Shown here in pieces: positions 45,932-54,084 of a DNA stretch of 64,000 nt (its first letter is position 1; every line of letters begins with the position of its first letter). The stretch spans positions 496,001-560,000 of the forward strand of contig NZ_CP112932.1 in assembly GCF_034366785.1 (NCBI RefSeq). The letters run 5' to 3'. Source of the DNA: Candidatus Trichorickettsia mobilis (GTDB lineage Bacteria > Pseudomonadota > Alphaproteobacteria > Rickettsiales > Rickettsiaceae). The translations under genes and the position numbers were made by a program. Below the pieces are notes generated by a model, which saw only the letters and a list, made by a program, of their open reading frames with translations, was not told the origin of the DNA and did not search any database.

Positions 45932-46680
45932 ACCTCAGTTCTGTATTAAATAATTTTTTGTAATAGCTGGTTTGGTAGGTTTCATAGAATAAGCAACCAC
46001 AGTAGAGAGAATATGAACGAAAGCATTCCAAATTGATCTGTGTCTTGTATGTTCGAGCTCAAAAGAATATTTTAATATACTAAAAACGGTTTCAATAATT
46101 GAGCGTTTACGCAATAGAATTTTCTCGAATATAGGAATCAACTTATTTTTCATACCTTTCTTTATAACGGTAACCAGCTTTAATCCCCTTTGGTAAAGCT
46201 CATTAAAAAGATCCTGTTTTACATAACCTTTATCACTAAACAGTAGTATTAGTCATTGCTGGTACAGGCATTCTATCATCTACATTCTCTTTAGTTAATT
46301 TAAGATTTTGAATCTCTCCATTTTAGTTAATCAACAAATGTAATTTTAATCCAAAGAACCAACCCTTTGTAACCCCAACTCTGGATTAGATGAAGGTAAG
46401 AAGGTGATGTTTACAAGAAGATCGATGATATAACAATACAATCGTCAGAATCTCCGAATAGCTTATCTCCGGTATTCTAGTAAGTTTTCTACTAATCGGT
46501 AAATATGAGTTACTTATTCACTTATCGCTGAATTTTACAAAATCATCGACAAAACAAAATAGTGCGGTTATATCTTTCTTCATGTGATACTCTTGGTTTT
46601 ATTGCTAAAACTTGTATAGAGTATCTCTAACCCCTTGTAAACATCACCTTCTAACCTTCATCTAATCCAGAGTTGGGGTT
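45932..46680 (-). mobile_element. IS982-family element remnant with internal inverted end
   Basis: On the minus strand 45935-46153 encodes the C-terminal transposase end (LLRKRSIIETVFSILKYSFELEHTRHRS, then HILSTVVAYSMKPTKP), typical of IS982. The frame continues upstream with FSDKGYVKQDLFNELYQRGLK before breaking. The left edge ACCTCAGTTCTG and right edge CCAGAGTTGGGGTT correspond to the two IS ends. A further end in inverse orientation lies at 46371-46417, making a 310-bp piece (46371-46680) with ~47-bp inverted arms, one mismatch. Non-functional. The element ends just before hemW and has supplied its upstream region. Confidence 0.8.
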
Positions 46681-46708
46681 TAAAAAATCTAATGAGACCG
46701 TATCAGTG

Positions 46709-47884
46709 ATGTCCAATAATATTTCGATATATGTACATTGGCCATTTTGTTTAGCTAAATGTCCATATTGTGATTTTAACTCTCATGTAGCAGAGACTAT
46801 TAACCATGATGTTTGGTTAAAGTCATATTTGCAAGAGCTTGACTATTTTTCCAGCATTTTTGGCGGTAAATATATAAAATCAATTTTTTTTGGCGGTGGA
46901 ACACCGTCTTTGATGGAGCCTAGAGTAGTACAAGGAATTATAGAAAAAATATCTTCATTAGCTATTATTAATAATAATACCGAAATTACTTTAGAAGCCA
47001 ACCCCACTTCATTTGAGATAAATAAATTTAAAGAATTTAAAACATCAGGGATTAATCGAGTATCAATAGGGGTTCAGGCTTTAAAAAACAAAGATTTGTT
47101 TAAACTTGGTCGTCAGCATGATGCAGGAGCAGCAAGGCAAGCTATTATCCAAGCCAATAATATTTTTGATAAAGTATCATTTGATTTAATTTATGCTAGA
47201 AGTGGCCAAACTCTAAAAGAGTGGCAAATGGAATTAATGGAAGCATGTGAACTTGCTTCTGGGCATATTTCATTATATCAATTGACTGTTGAAAAAGGCA
47301 CGGCATTTTATAAATTATTTCATGATGGGAAATTATCACTGCCCAATAATGATTTAGCAGCGCAAATGTATGAATGGACTACGGAATACCTTGCGACACA
47401 AGGTTATACAAGATACGAGATTTCAAATTACGCTAAAGACTCTTATGAATGTGTGCATAATTTGACTTATTGGAATTACCAGAGTTATCTAGGTATTGGT
47501 CCTGGAGCTCATAGTAGGATTATATCCAAGAACTCTGTATGTAGTATAATGATGTATCATAATCCAGCAAAGTGGTTAAGTGCTGTTCTGAAATCTGAGG
47601 CTGGTATTCAGTCATCAGCTAATTTAAGTGCAATAGAAGCGATCACTGAATGTGTGATGATGGGACTACGTTTAAAGGAAGGGATTAATATTAAGAATCT
47701 TTGGTGGTTAAGCGATTGTGTCGAAATGAAAGATGTAATCAACCTGGATATGGTGAAGTATTATTACAACTTAGGACTATTAATATATTCAGATAAGTAT
47801 ATTTATTTTACTAATAAAGGTTTGATGTTGCATAATTATTTGGTACCAAGGTTATTGGTATCCGAGTATAAGTTAATAAGCTAA
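46709..47884 (+). CDS. hemW: Radical SAM haem chaperone HemW
   Basis: Radical SAM protein long annotated as oxygen-independent coproporphyrinogen oxidase-like; HemW inserts haem into target proteins. The CxxxCxxC cluster motif is CLAKCPYCDF (about residues 13-22). FFGGGTPSLM, EANPTSFE, RVSIGVQALKNKDL and VSFDLIYARSGQT are standard. The extra Cys motif of true HemN is absent. From the ATG at 46709 it has 391 residues. Upstream codons to 46673 derive from the IS end and are not part of the gene. Confidence 0.93.
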   Translation: MSNNISIYVHWPFCLAKCPYCDFNSHVAETINHDVWLKSYLQELDYFSSIFGGKYIKSIFFGGGTPSLMEPRVVQGIIEKISSLAIINNNTEITLEANPTSFEINKFKEFKTSGINRVSIGVQALKNKDLFKLGRQHDAGAARQAIIQANNIFDKVSFDLIYARSGQTLKEWQMELMEACELASGHISLYQLTVEKGTAFYKLFHDGKLSLPNNDLAAQMYEWTTEYLATQGYTRYEISNYAKDSYECVHNLTYWNYQSYLGIGPGAHSRIISKNSVCSIMMYHNPAKWLSAVLKSEAGIQSSANLSAIEAITECVMMGLRLKEGINIKNLWWLSDCVEMKDVINLDMVKYYYNLGLLIYSDKYIYFTNKGLMLHNYLVPRLLVSEYKLIS

Positions 47885-47974
47885 ATGTTTGTTAGTAAAT
47901 CAAAGTTTAATATAGATTAAAATTATTGACATTTAGGATTTTATCAATTATTACTCATAATCTCCAGAAAAGAA

Positions 47975-48119
47975 TAGATTCTTCGAAAACTGCATATAAG
48001 AAAGGAATTCTTGGAAAAAGAAGGGGAGCACCGCAAGCAGTCTCTTGTTTGTTGCGGAGCGGAGACAAGTTTTGAGTGAGCAAAATTACCTGTTAGATAC
48101 AGTTTCCGAAGAAGTCTAA
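47975..48119. repeat. ~145-bp palindromic repeat, copy 10
   Basis: Between hemW and the ankyrin-like gene. Arms TAGATTCTTCGAAAACTG and CAGTTTCCGAAGAAGTCTA. Inner AGCACCGCAAGCAGTCTCTT and GCGGAGCGGAGACAAGTTTT. No gene is visible in 47885-48157. Confidence 0.85.
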
Positions 48120-48157
48120 TAAGGCTACCTTAATTTTAAATAAGTTAATGAGGATAT

Positions 48158-49765
48158 ATGAAAGAAAAATTAGATAATCTTTTACAACAAGAAAATGTTG
48201 TCTTATTAAGACAAACTTTAGAGGAAACTCCGGAAGCAGGGCTAGTGTGGGTGCCAGAAATTGATCTAAAAACTATTATACAAAATGGGAATAATGATTT
48301 AGCGCAGCTTCTCATTGAGAAAGTAACGCATGTGAATGTTAATCAGATTTTAGATAATGGTCTGCCGTTACTGGCTAATGCTATTAATCCGATGAACCTT
48401 CCGGTGCCACAATTAGTACAAGCTCTACTCGCAAGAGTTGACCTAGATTATAATGTTCATTTTAACAACACAACTTTATTTGCTTATGCGGTAGAGTATC
48501 TGAGAACAGATATAGCACTACAATTATTAACTCATGGACAAATAGATTTTTCTGAGGTAGTAACTTCTGTGCTTAATGCTAACTGGGTTAGTACTATAAG
48601 TTTAGCTATTAAGTCTGGCGATCTAGGATTGGTAAACACAATATTAGCCTATCCACAAGTAGATGCGGTATTCTTGAATAATAATGCAGCAAATACGGTA
48701 TTATTTAATACACCTCAAGCAGTAGCGACAGCATTGGTAGATAAAGGATTAAATGTAAATTTAGATGGAATAATCCAAGTTAATCCACAATTTGCCCAAA
48801 CTTTAGTTGAACATGGTGTTAATGTAAATCAGCAGGTAAATGGCCAGAAATTGTTTGAATATGCGATTGATCATTTAGGTCAGACTTGCCCAACTTTTGT
48901 AGGCGCGATTCTAGCTAGTGATAATTTAGATCATACTCAACAAAATCACACAGAATTATTTGTTTATGCAATTACTCATGGTCGAGTTGATTTAGCGCAG
49001 CAGTTGTTGAACTTGGCACAGGTAGATTTGATACAAGCCCCTTATGGTAATAATGTAATTACCGAAGTAATCAACTCTGACGATCTAGGATTGGTAAACA
49101 CAATATTAGCCTATCCACAAGTAGATGCGGTATTCTTGAATAATAATGCAGCAAATACGGTATTATTTAATACACCTCAAGCGGTAGCGACAGCATTGGT
49201 AGATAAAGGATTAAATGTAAATTTAGATGGAATAATCCAAGTTAATCCACAATTTGCCCAAACTTTAGTTGAACATGGTGTTAATGTAAATCAGCAGGTA
49301 AATGGCCAGAAATTGTTTGAATATGCGATTGATCATTTAGGTCAGACTTGCCCAACTTTTGTAGGCGCGATTCTAGCTAGTGATAATTTAGATCATACTC
49401 AACAAAATCACACAGAATTATTTGATTATGCAATTCTGCATCAGCGGTCTGATATAGCAAAGCAGTTGTTGAACTTGGCACAGGTAGATTTGATACAAGC
49501 TCCTTATGGTAATAATGTAATTACAGAAGTAATCAACTCCGGTGATTTGGAATTGGTAAACACAATATTAGCCTATCCACAAGTAGATGCGGGATTCTTG
49601 AATCAGAATGTTCTGCATATTGTCAATGCTCAAACATCTACTAATATTGCAGTAGCACTAGTAGAACATGGCTTGCTTGTCGATCACAATGATTTAGTTA
49701 CTATAGATCAAACTAATCATGATCTAGCTGTACTTCTTGGACAAATACAAAATATTGACCTTTAA
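48158..49765 (+). CDS. Ankyrin-like repeat protein with near-identical internal duplication
   Basis: A 535-residue protein made of ~33-residue ankyrin-like helices (NNDLAQLLIEKV; TDIALQLLTHGQIDF; SGDLGLVNTILAYPQVDAVFL; PQFAQTLVEHGVNVN). No catalytic domain, signal peptide or membrane helix is seen. Three units of 154 residues start near residues 155, 309 and 463; the first two are almost identical at the DNA level for the first ~340 bp and the third is incomplete and more diverged. Ankyrin proteins of intracellular bacteria often meet host proteins, but secretion is not shown. AGGATAT precedes the ATG. It is related in style to the 1334-residue protein at 20663-24667. Confidence 0.8.
   Translation: MKEKLDNLLQQENVVLLRQTLEETPEAGLVWVPEIDLKTIIQNGNNDLAQLLIEKVTHVNVNQILDNGLPLLANAINPMNLPVPQLVQALLARVDLDYNVHFNNTTLFAYAVEYLRTDIALQLLTHGQIDFSEVVTSVLNANWVSTISLAIKSGDLGLVNTILAYPQVDAVFLNNNAANTVLFNTPQAVATALVDKGLNVNLDGIIQVNPQFAQTLVEHGVNVNQQVNGQKLFEYAIDHLGQTCPTFVGAILASDNLDHTQQNHTELFVYAITHGRVDLAQQLLNLAQVDLIQAPYGNNVITEVINSDDLGLVNTILAYPQVDAVFLNNNAANTVLFNTPQAVATALVDKGLNVNLDGIIQVNPQFAQTLVEHGVNVNQQVNGQKLFEYAIDHLGQTCPTFVGAILASDNLDHTQQNHTELFDYAILHQRSDIAKQLLNLAQVDLIQAPYGNNVITEVINSGDLELVNTILAYPQVDAGFLNQNVLHIVNAQTSTNIAVALVEHGLLVDHNDLVTIDQTNHDLAVLLGQIQNIDL
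48620..49543 (+). repeat. 462-bp direct tandem duplication inside the ankyrin-like gene
   Basis: Unit 1 from 48620 and unit 2 from 49082 share about 342 bp with essentially one visible difference (caagcAgtagcg against caagcGgtagcg). Homology then continues with more changes to 49543. A third unit begins at 49544 and diverges after ~60 bp. This is a recent duplication or gene conversion. Confidence 0.9.
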
Positions 49766-49782
49766 TACTTTGATAGATAAAA

Positions 49783-49808
49783 AAGTCTGCATAGAAATAT
49801 GCAGACTT
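49783..49808 (+). terminator. Terminator of the ankyrin-like gene
   Basis: AAGTCTGCATA (49783-49793) and TATGCAGACTT (49798-49808) form a perfect 11-bp stem with a GAAA tetraloop, 17 bp after the stop codon, followed by a T-rich GACTTTATTATT. Confidence 0.75.
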
Positions 49809-49847
49809 GACTTTATTATTAAATAAATCTCTGATAGTTATTTACTA

Positions 49848-50540
49848 ACCTCAACTCTGGATTAGATGAAAAGACGACTTTCCGAATACCTTGAGTTATA
49901 ACCGTTTTGTAGAACTTAATGTCTAGATTATTTTTACCGTTTAATATACTTTTGCATATGTTGTTTGGCGAAGAAACTGGTACATATTTTATGGATGCTA
50001 CTGCAATTAAAATCTGCCACAATAAAAGACGCTATAGGAATAAAACATTTGCTGGACTTGCCAAGCAAGGTAAGTCATCTATGGGCTTTTTTTATGGATT
50101 TAAACTACATTTGGTGATCAATGAAAAAGTTGAATTTATTGCGCTAAAAATGACTAAAGGAAACGTAGATGATAGAGTTCCAGTGCCTGATTTAACAAGG
50201 GATTTAACTGGTTTTATATATGCTGACAAAGGTTATATTAAACAAAATCTATTCGTCAACTTATATGGAAGAGGATTGAAAATGGTGCATGGAATTAAAA
50301 AGAATATGCCGAATAAATTAATGGATTTAAACCTTACTACGAAAACGAAATATAATTGAAACAGTATTTGATTATTTGAAAAATAAAATGAACCTTGAAC
50401 ACACCAGACATAGATCACCGATTAACGCCTTTGTACATATACTATCCACCTTTATATCTTATTGCTTGAAGAAAAATAAACCTTCAATAAATTACGATTT
50501 TGATCTTTCTCTAAACTATGCGCTTATCTCGAACTGAGGT
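49848..50540 (+). mobile_element. IS982-family element remnant, second copy
   Basis: Left end ACCTCAACTCTGGATTAG (49848-) and right end reading inward ACCTCAGTTCGAGATAAG (-50540). The transposase piece at 49919-50359 has TYFMDATAIKICHNKRRYRNK (first catalytic Asp) and FIYADKGYIKQNLFVNLYGRGLKM. After a frameshift NLEHTRHRSPINAFVHILS continues in another frame. The N-terminal part is missing, so it is inactive. Its right end replaced the 3' end of the transposase gene at 50516-51004. Confidence 0.85.
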
Positions 50541-51004
50541 ATAACCTTTAGTTTGTTGATCTGATTCGGATATTTACTTTCTCGGCGCATTATTATCTCG
50601 TATTTATCAGCATAAGCTTTATCATCATATTTTGCTAAAGTTGCCATGCCTTTAGGGATAGCTTGGATTACTTTTCTAACTGTACAATAGTTAGCTGGCG
50701 TTATATTTTGCCCCGCACAATATTCATTAATCTTTCTAGTAATATTTGCAATGCTTATATTTTGCTTATGCAAAAATAGTCCTTCGATAATTCCTTTAGT
50801 TTTATTGGTAATTTTACAGTATGTTCCTAAATCGGAACAATGCTTCCTATCTAAATTTTGTAACCCATTCTTCTTGTATTGCGCTATCCATCTCTGTAAT
50901 GTGCGTAGTGCTGCTTCACTATTAGTAGATATGCTAGATAAGCTACTTTCTTGTTCAAGATATGGCTTAATTATAAGGTATTTACTGAACACATTTTTGG
51001 TCAT
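50516..51004 (-). pseudogene. HTH transposase (Mu/TniA-like), truncated by IS982
   Basis: A 162-residue N-terminal part of an integrase-core transposase. It has helix-turn-helix segments (SEAALRTLQRWIAQYKKNGLQNLDRK; NISIANITRKINEYC) and the linker YCTVRKVIQAIPKG, and then stops at RRESKYPNQINKLK, just where the DDE catalytic domain would begin (P-N-x-x-W-Q-x-D). The last ten codons (VIPQFEISA) are IS982 end sequence, so the insertion cut the gene. It overlaps the serine recombinase gene by 23 bp, an arrangement seen in plasmid-borne transposons. Confidence 0.75.
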
Positions 51005-51572
51005 TAGTAAATTCTATTTGCCAATTATATAGTGTCTGCCTTGAAACTTTAGCCATTTTTGCTAGATAAGATACTGAATATTTACCACTCTTCAGCATTC
51101 TTACATATTCTTGCCTTATGCTTTTATCTACTGAATAAGTACGACCTTTATATTTACCGAGCTCTTTTGCCCTTTTTACCCCCTCGTAAATTCTTCTATT
51201 AATTAAGTTCCTTTCAAATTCTGCTATTGAGCCCATCATATTGAACATTAACATCCCAGTATTAGTACTTGTATCCATTTGCTCTTTTAAGCTTTGGAAA
51301 TATATAGATCGTTCTTTTAAATCGCTAATTATGCCTATTAAATCTTTCAAGCTTCTACCTAACCTATCAACTGCTGTAATAACTAACGTTTCACCCATTT
51401 GAATCTCGCTTAATAGCTTCGTAAGCTCCGGTCTTTTGGAATTTACTCCACTGATAATCTCAGAATAGACTTCTGTACATCCGGCTGTTTTTAATGAAAC
51501 TATCTGTAAATCTAACGATTCTCGTTGATGCTTAGTTGAAACTCTAGCGTACCCAATTTTCATTTTTAACAT
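50982..51572 (-). CDS. Serine recombinase (resolvase/invertase family)
   Basis: A 196-residue recombinase with the catalytic Ser in KIGYARVSTKHQRESLDLQ (about residue 9-12). VITAVDRLGRSLKDLI holds the active-site Arg residues, MGSIAEFERNLINRR is family typical, and a C-terminal HTH (YSVSYLAKMAKVSRQTLYNW) binds the recombination site. It appears intact. Paired with the transposase remnant, it marks a transposon or plasmid-derived segment. A candidate res-like inverted repeat lies upstream at 51615-51651. Confidence 0.92.
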   Translation of the reverse strand: MLKMKIGYARVSTKHQRESLDLQIVSLKTAGCTEVYSEIISGVNSKRPELTKLLSEIQMGETLVITAVDRLGRSLKDLIGIISDLKERSIYFQSLKEQMDTSTNTGMLMFNMMGSIAEFERNLINRRIYEGVKRAKELGKYKGRTYSVDKSIRQEYVRMLKSGKYSVSYLAKMAKVSRQTLYNWQIEFTNDQKCVQ

Positions 51573-51614
51573 CCTAGTTTATTTTTGATTGGGGTGATTG
51601 TTAATCATTTTGGT

Positions 51615-51651
51615 ATAAATGTCAAACATAATGCTTATATTTGACATTTAT
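51615..51651. promoter_or_regulatory. Candidate recombination (res) or operator site
   Basis: ATAAATGTCAAA (51615-51626) and TTTGACATTTAT (51640-51651) are perfect 12-bp inverted arms separated by 13 bp, located 43 bp upstream of the recombinase start. The spacing is like a resolvase-bound subsite. The remaining 51573-51941 stretch is AT-rich with no gene. Confidence 0.4.
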
Positions 51652-51879
51652 TTGCTTGACACTTATATTTTATAGTTTGCGGTTTTTTGAAAAGGTGCTT
51701 CAATACGGCATTTCCTTAGTGTTGAAAACTTGTACAGTTAGACAAAGCCTTTAATTAGACAGTTTTATTATACTAATAATAATTTAGCTATTAAATTAAA
51801 ATTTAATAGCATCATAATTTTAGTATCTAATAATAAAATAGCTCTTTAAATTAGCTTGATAGTCAAAGTAATAAATACT

Positions 51880-51894
51880 ATACTAAGTTAGTAT
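51880..51894. promoter_or_regulatory. Candidate VapBC operator
   Basis: ATACTAA-G-TTAGTAT is a perfect 15-bp palindrome 48 bp before vapB. A related GTATGATACTAG follows. Toxin-antitoxin operons are usually repressed by the antitoxin binding such a site; that is inferred here. Confidence 0.4.
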
Positions 51895-51941
51895 GATACT
51901 AGTGTATGGTATTATGTAATAGATACAATTGAGACACAATT

Positions 51942-52187
51942 ATGTTAGCTAAATCTAAAATAGTTAAAGGTGGTAAAATCTCTATTCCTGCCATTTACCG
52001 TAAATCTCTCAAGCTTAAAGAAGGCGATGAAATAGTTTTTAATCTGAGTAACAATGAACTTACCTTAATTCCTATTAAGACTAACCTGCAAAAAGTGCGT
52101 GAAATGATTAATCAGTATCATGATCCAAATATAAGTTTGGTCGATAAGTTAATTCTAGAGCGAAGAGCAGAGGCTAAAAATGAATAA
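51942..52187 (+). CDS. vapB: AbrB/MazE-type antitoxin (VapB)
   Basis: An 81-residue antitoxin with a SpoVT/AbrB swapped-hairpin domain (KSKIVKGGKISIPAIYRKSLKLKEGDEIVFNLSNNELTLIPI, residues about 4-46) and a C-terminal toxin-binding tail (SLVDKLILERRAEA). It binds the operator and neutralises the VapC toxin. The frames overlap by 8 bp, so the two are cotranslated. Confidence 0.9.
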   Translation: MLAKSKIVKGGKISIPAIYRKSLKLKEGDEIVFNLSNNELTLIPIKTNLQKVREMINQYHDPNISLVDKLILERRAEAKNE

Positions 52188-52566
52188 AGTAATATTAGAT
52201 TCTTCGGCTCTGGTTGCGTTAATTAAGAATGAAGAAGGTAGTTCTATAGTAGAAGAATTATTAGGTAGCATAGTAATGTCTAGCATAAATGTTTCGGAAG
52301 TAGCCTCTATTCTATTAGACTCCGAAATGAATGTAGAACAAGTAAGTAAAGCAATTGAGCCTTTTATCGATTCTATAATAGCTTTTGATTTTAAATATTC
52401 TATTCTTTGTGCCTCTTTAAAGAAATCAACAAAACATTTAGGTTTATCTATTGGCGACAGAGCTTGCATTAGCCTAGGTATAAAACTTGGGCTACCTATC
52501 TATACGGCAGATAAAATTTGGGCAGAGCTTAAACTAGAAAATGCCGACATTAGGTTAATTAGATAA
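52180..52566 (+). CDS. vapC: PIN-domain toxin VapC
   Basis: A 128-residue PIN-domain ribonuclease. The four acidic catalytic positions are all present: D7 (ILDSSALVAL), E40 (INVSEVAS), D93 (SIGDRACI) and D111 (TADKIW). VapC toxins cut tRNA or rRNA. The gene is intact, so the pair may be active and could stabilise this accessory segment. Confidence 0.92.
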   Translation: MNKVILDSSALVALIKNEEGSSIVEELLGSIVMSSINVSEVASILLDSEMNVEQVSKAIEPFIDSIIAFDFKYSILCASLKKSTKHLGLSIGDRACISLGIKLGLPIYTADKIWAELKLENADIRLIR

Positions 52567-52767
52567 ATTATCACATTACATACTTATCTGAAATACATCC
52601 ACTACTGCGCCATTTAATTCACAAATTCACATCCTAGCTGACAATAAATATTAGAATAACCCGAATTCGGTTTGAATATAGCTATTTAAAAGAAATCGCT
52701 AACATTAGAGGAGCAAAATAAGTCATGCTACTCTGCAAAGGTAATTGATAAAGGAGGGATAATAGCG

Positions 52768-53880
52768 ATGAAATTAAGCCATAAGAAGATTGAGACTATA
52801 GGTGGAATATTAATGATCGCTGCTATGTGAGCAGCTTTAATCTTATCTAACACTACAAACGTGGTATGAAGTGTTAATAAATAGTCCGATCAAGCTTGGA
52901 TTTTTTAATTTTACTTTAGAACAATCGTTAAAGGTTATAGTAAAAGATACTTTAATGGTAATATTTTTTGCTTCTTATATAGGGATGGAGCTACGCCATG
53001 AATTTCATGAAGGCTTTCTTTCAGATAAAAAGCAGGTAATATTACCTTTTATGGCAGCATTAGGGGGTATAGCAATGCCGGCCATAATTTATTTTCTTAT
53101 TAATATTAATCACTCAGAAAATTATAGTGGGTTTGCTATACCTTGTGCTACTGATATCGCCTTCGCAATTTGTCTATTTAACTTACTAGGCAGGTCAATA
53201 CCTTCTTCTATAAAAGTGTTTTTGTTATCTATAGCAATCTTTGACGATTTAGGCGCTATCATTATTATTGCGGTTTTTATACCTCTGGTTTTAAAATACT
53301 CTGGCTATGGATAAGCTTACCTTTGTTAATTTGCTTATGGACTTTCTATAAAAAGAAAGTTACGGTGAGCTACTTCTACATCCTGTTAGGTAGCGCCTTA
53401 GTTATTTGCTTTCATAACGCGGTGCTCTATTACAACTCTTGCAGGATTTCTAGTAGGTTCTTCTATACCGTTAAACAAGGCTTCTGGCACTCCTTACTTA
53501 AAGGAATTGATGAATAGTCTGCACCCTATAGTACAATTTGGTATTTTACCGATTTTCTCATTCACGTCTAGCGGTGTAGTATTTTCAAGTGACCAATTTG
53601 GAGAGATGTTTAATCCTATGTGATTGGGGTATTTTTAGGTTTATTCCTAGGGAAACAATTAGGTATTACGTTATCCTCTTATATAGCTATTAAACTAAAA
53701 TGGGCAGCGCTTCCACCGGACAGTAGTTTTATTTTTATTTATATAGCTTCGGTTTTCGCCGGCATAGGCTTCACCATGAGCCTTTTTATTGGCTTTCTAG
53801 CTTTCCCTATATCAATCTTACAAAATTTAGTAAAGATGGGAGTAATAGCAGGGTCTCTTAGCTGTGTAGTAATGGCATAG
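52768..53880 (+). pseudogene. nhaA: Na+/H+ antiporter NhaA, disrupted
   Basis: Behind a good AAGGAGG box the frame begins MKLSHKKIETIGGILMIAAM and stops at TGA in what should be a membrane helix. Homology continues in pieces: 52871-53314 (IFFASYIGMELRHEFHEGFLSDKK, CATDIAFAICLFNLLG, and IFDDLGAIIIIAVF containing the Asp pair), 53323-53517, and 53620-53880 (GLFLGKQLGITLSSYIAIKL, FAGIGFTMSLFIGFLAF). Several stops and frameshifts show that it is beyond repair. Confidence 0.9.
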
Positions 53881-54084
53881 ATACTAACTCTAGAGATAAA
53901 GCATATACTAAAAATGAAAGTAGGATAATTATCTTAAGTTAAGTAAGCTTTTTTGATCCCTGCGGTGCCTAATGTTCTTTTGTAGAGATGAATCTAGCGT
54001 TCTAATGGCTATCAGCTATCAGCATTAGAATGAAAAAGTTAGCGCTCATCGCTGATGTCACTACCTCTGACCACAACATCAAAG

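Noticed and set aside
46673-46708. N-terminal extension of HemW (MGFKKSNETVSV)
   Set aside because: These codons come from the IS982 end and its flank; the conserved protein starts at ATG 46709.
48620-49620. Tandem repeats considered as a CRISPR-like or satellite array
   Set aside because: The unit is 462 bp, in frame with the ankyrin-like gene and coding throughout; there are no spacers or cas genes.
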